Assembly (NCBI GenBank): GCA_050248795.1
Contig: JBFWRS010000095.1
Coordinates: forward strand, 1 to 5,647
DNA length: 5,647 bases
Direction of reading: 5' to 3'
Source of the DNA: CAZTDU01 sp050248795
GTDB lineage: Bacteria > Pseudomonadota > Gammaproteobacteria > Burkholderiales > SG8-39
Shown: piece by piece, positions 1-4,856 of the stretch
Layout: every line of letters begins with the position of its first letter
Numbering within the stretch: the first letter of the stretch is position 1
Notes under the pieces: model-generated
Databases searched by the model: none
What the model was told of the DNA's origin: nothing
What the model saw: the letters and a program-made list of their open reading frames with translations, nothing else
Made by a program: the position numbers and the translations under genes

Positions 1-301
1 CGAGCGTAGTCTGCACCGCGCAGCCCATCGCCGAATCCAGCAGGGTCGCGGCGATGCCGCCGTGCACTACGCCGATCGGGTTGTAGTGCTGCTCGCCGAG
101 GTCGATCTCGAACACCGCGCGGCCCTTGTGCACCTCGGCAAGACGCATGTTCAGCAGGTTCGCCACCGGCGGCGGCGGGATCCTGCCGGCGATCATCGCC
201 TGCAGGAACTCCAGCCCGCTCAGCGTGCGCGCAGCAGCCGCTACCTGTTGCGGGTCTTCCCAGGTGATTTCTAGGCGGCGTTGCGGAGCGGCGTCTGGCA
301 T
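1..301 (-). CDS. PaaI-family hotdog thioesterase, 3' end cut by window edge
   Basis: Seen: a minus-strand frame opens at ATG 301 and runs without a stop to the left edge, giving the first 100 residues. The segment around residues 72-93 reads HYNPIGVVHGG followed by ATLLDSAMGCA, which is the signature of the PaaI/YdiI hotdog fold. N74, H80-G81-G82 and D89 sit where the family has its thioester-binding and catalytic residues. Known: these cytoplasmic enzymes hydrolyse acyl- or aryl-CoA thioesters, often hydroxybenzoyl- or phenylacetyl-CoA derivatives, and are usually 130-160 aa, so roughly the last third is missing. Start choice: a GAAAGAGGA ribosome site (314-306) lies 4 bases before the ATG. 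Context: it is the third gene of the leftward operon, 40 bases after the acyl-CoA synthetase stop. Inferred role: releasing CoA from pathway products or dead-end thioesters. Residues 1-45, with a proline run at 42-45, are less conserved. The substrate cannot be named. Confidence 0.88.
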   Translation of the reverse strand, partial: MPDAAPQRRLEITWEDPQQVAAAARTLSGLEFLQAMIAGRIPPPPVANLLNMRLAEVHKGRAVFEIDLGEQHYNPIGVVHGGIAATLLDSAMGCAVQTTL

Positions 302-305
302 GGCG

Positions 306-314
306 TCCTCTTTC
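306..314 (-). promoter_or_regulatory. Ribosome binding site of the PaaI-like thioesterase
   Basis: The minus strand reads GAAAGAGGA and then CGCC before the ATG at 301. The purine-rich AGAGGA core is a good Shine-Dalgarno match and fixes the start. The surrounding 302-341 gap shows no convincing terminator hairpin, which fits co-transcription with the synthetase upstream. Confidence 0.6.
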
Positions 315-341
315 GTCAAAACCTGATCGCCCGGCACGAAC

Positions 342-2258
342 TCAGGCAGGAATGCGCAAGCGGCCCTTGATGATCTTGCGCGTCGGCGTCAGCGGCATCT
401 CGTCCACGACCACCAGGCGCTCCGGCAGCTTCACCTTGGCGATCCTGCGCTCCAGCAGCCACGCGACCAGCTCCTCGAGCGTCGGCGCGGTCGCTCCCGG
501 GCGCAGCTGCACGAACACGCAGGCGCGTTCGCCCAGAACCGGGTCCGGCATCGGCACCATGGCTGCCATCAACACCTGGGGGTGCGCGGCCAGCAGGTCC
601 TCGACGTCGCGGGGGTTGAACTTCACGCCGCCGCGATTGATGACGTCCTTGCTGCGGCCGGTGATGGACACATTGCCGGCGGCGTCGATACTGGCGAGGT
701 CGCCGGTGCGGAACCAGCCATCGGGCGTGAACGCGGCCCGGTTTGCCTCGTCGTTGCCGTAGTAGCCGGGAAACATCAGGCAGCCGCGCACCTGCAGCTC
801 GCCATCCTCGCCGACGCGCACCTCCGTGCCAGGGCTGGGCCGCCCGGTGCTGGTGGCGTGCACCTCCAGCGGTTCTCCCGGCCGGGTGTACAGGCCGGCC
901 TGCAGTTCTGTCATGCCCCAGAGCTGCGTCACCGCGCAGCCGGGCAGGCGCGCAGCGAGGTCGCGCACCAGTTCCGGCGGGCACGCGCTGCCGGACATGA
1001 TGGCGAGCTTGAGTGAACCCCAGTCATGCCGGTCGAGCAGCCCCATCGCGCGCGACGCGGCAATGTGCGCCGGCGCGGTCCACAACGCAGTGGGCTTGTC
1101 GCGTTCGATCGTCGCGGCCAGGTCGGGCGGCGTGAACGCCGGCAGCAGCACGCTCGCCGCGCCCACCGCCCAGGCGCAATGCAGCGCGTACAGGCCGAAC
1201 AGGTGCGTGAACGGCGCCGCCGAGAGTATGCGGTCCGACGCGTCGAGGCCGTGTTCCGGTGCGCCCAGGCGGGCGTTCGACAGCATGGTGTGGTAGTTCT
1301 GCGGCACCGCCTTCGGTGCCGCCGTGGTGCCGGAGGTATACAGGAGCAGGAACGGATCCGCAGCCACCGGGCCCGGCACGTCCTTCGACAAGGGCGGCGA
1401 GGCTTCCAGTGCAGCGAAGCTCAGCGCATCGCCGGCGCCTTCGCCGACCGCGACGACGATGTCGAGTACGTTGCGGAATGCCGCGGCGGCGGACCAGTCC
1501 TTCGACAGTGCAACGCAGACCGCGGCGCGCGCGCCGCCGTGCCTGACGATGCTCGCGATCTCGGCTTCGCGGTAGTTCATGTGCACCGTACCCATGACCG
1601 CGCCTAGCCGGCAGATCGCCAGGCAGGCGATCGCGAACTCGGGGATGTTGGGCAATTGCACCGCTACGACGTCGCCGCGCGCCACGCCGGCGCGACGCAG
1701 CCCTTCGGCGAACCGCGCGACGCGCTGCGCCAGCTCGCGCCAGGAAATCGTCACGCCGGCATGCACCAGCGCGGGGGCGTCGGGGCGCTCGGCTTCGTGG
1801 CGCGCGAGCCAGGCCGGCAGCGTGTCGGCACGCCACCATCCGCGCCGCAGGTACTCGCAGGCGCGCTCGGCATCGAACTTCATCGACTCGCGCAGCCGCA
1901 ACGCCGCCTCGCTGTAGCGCCCGCGCTCTTCGAGCCGCACCACGCGCTCCTGCCGATAGCGGCGGCCGCCGCCCAGGTCGAGCAGGTAGGCGGTCTGCCC
2001 GGCGCGGAAACGCCGCGACTCCTCGGTATTGCGGATGAACATGGCCTGCTCGCGCGTGAGGCCGAGCCGCTCGGCGATCTGCGCGTCGTTCAGTCCCATG
2101 GCCTCGCGCTGGCGCTCGATCTCGGGCCAGTCCAGGCGCCGTATCGGGTCTCCCGCGCGCAGCTGCAGGTTGTGGCTCATGCGGAATACCGCCTCGCCGT
2201 AGCTGGCGATCATCGCTTCGGTGACGCCGATCTGCTCGCGCGTGAGGCCGAGGGCCAT
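342..2258 (-). CDS. AMP-forming acyl-CoA synthetase with HTH-like N-terminal extension
   Basis: Role: adenylates a carboxylic acid with ATP and transfers it to CoA; substrate unknown. Seen (638 aa): residues from about 147 onward form an ANL-superfamily adenylating domain. It has a P-loop YTSGTTAAPKAV (307-318), LWGMTE (446-451), GWFRTGD (514-520), the hinge region GRSKDVINRGG (534-544), and a C-terminal TPTRKIIKGR whose K628 is the expected catalytic lysine. Odd: the P-loop carries Ala at 313 and 317 where the family normally has Gly, and Arg627 replaces the usual Gly before the lysine. The protein is also about 100-130 residues longer than typical 510-550-aa relatives. The extra N-terminus contains LNDAQIAERLGLTREQ (56-71), which resembles a helix-turn-helix, and LGLTREQ occurs twice. 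Start: ATG 2258 has an AAAGGGAG ribosome site 7 bases upstream and lies 2 bases after the preceding stop, implying tight translational coupling. The same frame stays open far upstream, but that part reads as Arg-rich shadow of the Fe-S gene. Confidence 0.92.
   Translation of the reverse strand: MALGLTREQIGVTEAMIASYGEAVFRMSHNLQLRAGDPIRRLDWPEIERQREAMGLNDAQIAERLGLTREQAMFIRNTEESRRFRAGQTAYLLDLGGGRRYRQERVVRLEERGRYSEAALRLRESMKFDAERACEYLRRGWWRADTLPAWLARHEAERPDAPALVHAGVTISWRELAQRVARFAEGLRRAGVARGDVVAVQLPNIPEFAIACLAICRLGAVMGTVHMNYREAEIASIVRHGGARAAVCVALSKDWSAAAAFRNVLDIVVAVGEGAGDALSFAALEASPPLSKDVPGPVAADPFLLLYTSGTTAAPKAVPQNYHTMLSNARLGAPEHGLDASDRILSAAPFTHLFGLYALHCAWAVGAASVLLPAFTPPDLAATIERDKPTALWTAPAHIAASRAMGLLDRHDWGSLKLAIMSGSACPPELVRDLAARLPGCAVTQLWGMTELQAGLYTRPGEPLEVHATSTGRPSPGTEVRVGEDGELQVRGCLMFPGYYGNDEANRAAFTPDGWFRTGDLASIDAAGNVSITGRSKDVINRGGVKFNPRDVEDLLAAHPQVLMAAMVPMPDPVLGERACVFVQLRPGATAPTLEELVAWLLERRIAKVKLPERLVVVDEMPLTPTRKIIKGRLRIPA
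2046..2066 (-). repeat. 21-bp direct repeat, copy 2 (codes LGLTREQ, residues 65-71)
   Basis: This stretch is identical base for base to 2232-2252, 186 bases away, so the copies are exactly 62 codons apart and in frame. Both encode LGLTREQ in the N-terminal extension of the acyl-CoA synthetase. Flanking bases differ immediately on both sides. This copy forms the second half of the HTH-like segment. Confidence 0.85.
2232..2252 (-). repeat. 21-bp direct repeat, copy 1 (codes LGLTREQ, residues 3-9)
   Basis: First copy of the exact 21-bp in-frame repeat, covering codons 3-9 of the acyl-CoA synthetase. All seven codons, including wobble bases, match the copy at 2046-2066. It may mark duplication of a short helical unit, or chance identity helped by strong codon bias. 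Confidence 0.85.
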
Positions 2259-2260
2259 GC

Positions 2261-3154
2261 TCAGGCTCCCTTTGCGCGCGCCGGCCCGGTGCGCAGGATC
2301 GGGTCCGCCTGCGGCGCACGGGTCGCGATCGGGCAGACGCGCATGCACTCGAAGCATTGCGCGAACCACGCTCCCGAGCCCGCAGACACCTTGTACCAGA
2401 GCATCTTGCGGTCCGGATCGAGCAGCCCTTCCGCGCCGTGAGAGCGCACCTCGTCCTTGACCGCCTCGGCAAGGATCTTGGGCACGGCCTCGTACTCCTG
2501 CGTCAGCTCGGCGCAGGCCGCCATGTCGTAGCGCATCAGCTTCTGCGCGCCCTTGTCGTCGATCTCGCCGGACAGGCACTGCGCCGGGCAGAACTTCATG
2601 CACGGCGTGCGGCCGATCTGCCGGTACATGTTCACGCACGAAGGCGCCGGGCACGGGTTCTCCGCCAGTGGCGCATCCGGCGGCAGTTCGAGTTCGGTAA
2701 ACACCGAGGCGTAGTACATGAAGCCGAATTCCGGGTGCAGCAGGATGTCGCCCGCCAGCGAGCGCGCGCCGATGCCCGCAAGCTCCGCGTGCAGCTTCAG
2801 GCTCTGCAACGGCACGCGCGGCCCGCCCTCGGGGTCGAGGTCCGGCGGCACGTAGACGGATGGCGCGCCGAACTTCTGCTCGATGAAGAACGCCAGCCCG
2901 TATGCCGCACTGTAGGCGCGCACTTCGGTGGAGCCCGAATAGGCCATGGCCTTGGCCGGGAGCTGCCACGCACCCTGCGTCTGCCCGCCGACGCCGAGGG
3001 CGATCACGGACTTGACGCGCGGAAACAGGTCGCTCGGACGATGGCCCGGTGGCGCGATGCGTTCGCACGCAGCGAGATCGGCGACGCCTGCCGCCAGCGC
3101 GCCGCGCTTGCGGCAGTACTCGAAGATCGCCTGTTTTGCCGCTACCGCATCCAT
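2261..3154 (-). CDS. QueG/reductive-dehalogenase-like double [4Fe-4S] cluster protein
   Basis: Seen (297 aa): residues about 15-60 (GALAAGVADL, then FPRVKSVIALG) and 128-157 (GIGARSLAGDILL, then PEFGFMYYASVFTEL) resemble the N-terminal region shared by epoxyqueuosine reductase (QueG) and reductive dehalogenases. The C-terminal half carries C168, C173, C185, C189-P, C193, C214 and the ferredoxin motif CFECMRVCP (C267, C270, C274). Eight of these could ligate two [4Fe-4S] clusters; C214 sits in DMAACAEL, where QueG has its isolated cysteine. Odd: the first cluster does not follow the usual CxxCxxCxxxCP spacing. The protein is shorter than QueG (about 380 aa) and lacks its C-terminal helical-repeat part. 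No signal or Tat peptide is seen, so it should be cytoplasmic. Start: ATG 3154 follows GGAGGGAGG by 6 bases. It is the first gene of the leftward operon. Inferred: a reductase or electron-transfer step on the substrate of the neighbouring ligases; cobalamin binding is possible but not shown. A housekeeping queG role is unlikely given the context. Confidence 0.83.
   Translation of the reverse strand: MDAVAAKQAIFEYCRKRGALAAGVADLAACERIAPPGHRPSDLFPRVKSVIALGVGGQTQGAWQLPAKAMAYSGSTEVRAYSAAYGLAFFIEQKFGAPSVYVPPDLDPEGGPRVPLQSLKLHAELAGIGARSLAGDILLHPEFGFMYYASVFTELELPPDAPLAENPCPAPSCVNMYRQIGRTPCMKFCPAQCLSGEIDDKGAQKLMRYDMAACAELTQEYEAVPKILAEAVKDEVRSHGAEGLLDPDRKMLWYKVSAGSGAWFAQCFECMRVCPIATRAPQADPILRTGPARAKGA
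2266..2273 (-). promoter_or_regulatory. Ribosome binding site of the acyl-CoA synthetase
   Basis: The minus strand reads AAAGGGAG, then 7 bases to the ATG at 2258. It lies inside the last codons of the Fe-S gene, whose TGA is at 2263-2261. This decides the start of a frame that is otherwise open for about 300 codons further upstream. Confidence 0.65.
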
Positions 3155-3160
3155 CGCTTT

Positions 3161-3169
3161 CCTCCCTCC
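3161..3169 (-). promoter_or_regulatory. Strong ribosome binding site of the Fe-S protein
   Basis: The minus strand reads GGAGGGAGG followed by AAAGCG and the ATG at 3154. This near-ideal Shine-Dalgarno selects 3154 over the upstream in-frame ATG at 3313, whose extra 53 residues look non-protein-like and would overlap the divergent gene. Confidence 0.7.
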
Positions 3170-3171
3170 AT

Positions 3172-3186
3172 GACATTGATTATGTC
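3172..3186. promoter_or_regulatory. Inverted repeat over the leftward -10 box, possible operator
   Basis: GACAT and ATGTC form a perfect 5-bp inverted repeat around the 5-base spacer TGATT. It spans the predicted -10 box and start point of the leftward promoter, and it is the most AT-rich stretch between the divergent genes. This position suits a repressor such as those of the TetR, MarR or GntR families. No regulator gene lies in the window, and the arms are short, so this is tentative. Confidence 0.35.
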
Positions 3187-3208
3187 CCAGCCCGCGCGTC
3201 GCTGTCAG
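3179..3208 (-). promoter_or_regulatory. Candidate sigma70 promoter of the leftward operon
   Basis: On the minus strand, CTGACA (3208-3203, 5 of 6 to TTGACA) is followed after 18 bases by CATAAT (3184-3179, 5 of 6 to TATAAT). Transcription would begin near 3172, just ahead of the ribosome site of the Fe-S gene, giving a very short leader. Both boxes stand out from the GC-rich surroundings. The prediction is by eye and untested. Confidence 0.5.
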
Positions 3209-3240
3209 GACTGTTCCGCCGGCGCGCAGCGGCTTCGGTC

Positions 3241-3246
3241 TATCAT
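3241..3246 (+). promoter_or_regulatory. Weak candidate -10 box of the rightward operon
   Basis: TATCAT (5 of 6 to TATAAT) lies 24 bases before the ATG at 3270. No recognisable -35 box is found 16-18 bases upstream, where the sequence is pure G/C. If used, it would probably need an activator or an alternative sigma factor. Confidence 0.25.
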
Positions 3247-3253
3247 CGCGGCC

Positions 3254-3261
3254 GGAGGGAG
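3254..3261 (+). promoter_or_regulatory. Ribosome binding site of the aryl-CoA ligase
   Basis: GGAGGGAG lies 8 bases before the ATG at 3270. This supports that start, and the family's N-terminus also begins close to this point. Confidence 0.65.
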
Positions 3262-3269
3262 ACAACGTC

Positions 3270-4823
3270 ATGCAGGCAATCCACGACCTGGTGCGGCTCG
3301 CAGCCGCGCGCAATCCCGGGCACCTGGCGATCGTCGACGACCGCAGCGACCGGCGCCTGAGCTATCGCCAGTTGATCGAGGAGATCGAAGCGTACGCAGC
3401 AGGGTTCCTCGCCGCGGGCATGCAGCCAGGCACCATCGTGGCAACGGTGATGCCGAACCTGTACGAGCACGCGCTCGCCATCCTGGCCTTGCACCGGCTC
3501 GGCGCGACGCCCGCGCTGATCAATCCGCGCCTCAAGCCCGAGGATGTCGCGGGACTGATCGAGCAGGGCGGCATGCGCGGCGCCGTGATGACGGCGGACG
3601 CGGCGGCCGTGCGCGCGGTGGCGCAGGCGCTGCCATCGGGCGCGCCGATCGTCACCGTCGGCACCGGCGCCGAAGGCACGCGCAGCTTCGACAGCTGCCG
3701 TGGCGATCCGGGCGCGATCGCGCGCTGGCAGACCCCGGACCCGGAAGGCGTGGCGCTCGTGCTCTATACCTCGGGCACCACCGGCCTGCCCAAGGGCGTG
3801 ATGGTGCCGCATCGCGCCACCGACCCGCGCGTGCTCTACCTGTCGATGCAGTGCGGCATCACGCACGGCACGCACAACCGCGTCATCGGCCTGATGCCGA
3901 TCTTCCACGCCGTGGGCTTCTATTCCGGCCTGATGGGTGGCCTGGCCTTCGACGGCACCTACTACCTGTGCTCGACGTTCGATCCGGCGCGCGCGGTGGA
4001 CGCGATCGAGCGCGACGGCATCACGCTGCTGTTCGGCTCGCCCACGCACCTGCACGGCATCGTGTCGGCGCCGAACTTCGCGCCGGCGAAGATGAAGAGC
4101 GTGCAGACCGTGATCTATGCGGGTGCCGCGATGCCCGGCGCGACCCTCGATCGGCTCGGCGCCGCGTTCAGCCACTGCCGCATCATCAACATCTACGGCA
4201 CGACAGAGATCATGAACGGCCTGTACATGCCCGATCCGGTCGGCCGCCCGCACGTGTATCGCCCCGGCTACTATTCGAACGTGCGCGTCGCGCGCATCGG
4301 CGGGACGGTGGATGACGTTGCCGCGGTCGGCGAGGAAGGCGAACTGCTCGTCGCCACCGATGCGGACGCCACCTTCCTCGGCTACCTGAACCGGCCGGAG
4401 GCCACCGCCGAGAAGGTGCAGGGCGGCTGGTATCGCACCGGGGACCTCGCCGCGCCGCGCGCGGATGGCGACCTCGACGTGCGCGGCCGGGTCGACGACA
4501 TGATCATCAGCGGCGCCGAGAACGTGCACCCCTACGAGGTCGAGGCGGTGCTTTCCCGGCATCCGGGCGTCGCCGAGGTGGTGGTGCTCGGCGTAGCCGA
4601 TGACCGCTGGGGCGAAATCGTCGTCGCCTGCGTGAAACCGGGCACCCCGCGTCCGGACGAGGCCGAACTGGATGCCTACTGCAAGACGTCCACGCTGGCG
4701 AACTACAAGCGGCCGCGCGCCTATGTATTCTTCGACGACATTCCCCGTAACGCCGCCAACAAGGTGCTCCGGCGCGTCATGCGCGAAACCGCGCAGGCCG
4801 CGCTCGCCGGGCGCGGGAACTGA
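3270..4823 (+). CDS. Aryl-CoA ligase, 4-chlorobenzoate-CoA ligase type
   Basis: Role: ATP-dependent activation of an aryl carboxylic acid to its CoA thioester in the cytoplasm, through an acyl-AMP intermediate. Seen (517 aa, full family length): YTSGTTGLPKGV (166-177), MPIFHAVGF (209-217), NIYGTTE (307-313), GWYRTGDL (386-393), the hinge region GRVDDMIISGAENVHP (406-421), and a C-terminal PRNAANKVLRR with K498 as catalytic lysine. From memory of the family, the last motif, the GRVDDMIISG hinge, and NIYGTTE followed by MNGLYM are particularly close to 4-chlorobenzoate-CoA ligase. The pocket histidine (H213) and the I308, G310 and N316 positions also appear kept. Ala214 stands where I recall Val in the chlorobenzoate enzyme, which may change the pocket. 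Substrate inferred as a benzoate-like acid, possibly hydroxylated, methoxylated or halogenated; no 4-chlorobenzoyl-CoA dehalogenase gene is present here. It starts the rightward operon. Confidence 0.92.
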   Translation: MQAIHDLVRLAAARNPGHLAIVDDRSDRRLSYRQLIEEIEAYAAGFLAAGMQPGTIVATVMPNLYEHALAILALHRLGATPALINPRLKPEDVAGLIEQGGMRGAVMTADAAAVRAVAQALPSGAPIVTVGTGAEGTRSFDSCRGDPGAIARWQTPDPEGVALVLYTSGTTGLPKGVMVPHRATDPRVLYLSMQCGITHGTHNRVIGLMPIFHAVGFYSGLMGGLAFDGTYYLCSTFDPARAVDAIERDGITLLFGSPTHLHGIVSAPNFAPAKMKSVQTVIYAGAAMPGATLDRLGAAFSHCRIINIYGTTEIMNGLYMPDPVGRPHVYRPGYYSNVRVARIGGTVDDVAAVGEEGELLVATDADATFLGYLNRPEATAEKVQGGWYRTGDLAAPRADGDLDVRGRVDDMIISGAENVHPYEVEAVLSRHPGVAEVVVLGVADDRWGEIVVACVKPGTPRPDEAELDAYCKTSTLANYKRPRAYVFFDDIPRNAANKVLRRVMRETAQAALAGRGN

Positions 4824-4856
4824 GCGCGGCGTAACGGCTGCCCGGCAGGCGAGCAC

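Noticed and set aside
302..341. Possible terminator between the synthetase and the thioesterase.
   Set aside because: No stable GC hairpin followed by a T run is visible in the minus-strand direction. The gap is short and holds the thioesterase ribosome site.
2261..3154. Calling this gene queG (tRNA epoxyqueuosine reductase) or a reductive dehalogenase outright.
   Set aside because: It is shorter than both, has atypical first-cluster cysteine spacing, no Tat signal and no membrane anchor partner, and sits in a CoA-ligase operon. Only family-level similarity is supported.
2259..3176. Possible 306-residue N-terminal extension of the acyl-CoA synthetase, since its frame stays open upstream.
   Set aside because: This part overlaps the whole Fe-S gene out of frame and is Arg-rich without motifs. 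A good ribosome site and the 2-base spacing support the start at 2258.
3155..3313. Possible upstream start of the Fe-S protein adding 53 residues.
   Set aside because: The added residues have no family similarity and would overlap the divergent ligase start. GGAGGGAGG directly ahead of 3154 fits much better.
2357..4315. A 652-codon open frame on the plus strand crossing both divergent genes.
   Set aside because: It spans the intergenic region, is antisense to the Fe-S gene and out of frame with the ligase. The translation is low-complexity Arg/Ala/Gly-rich with no motifs.
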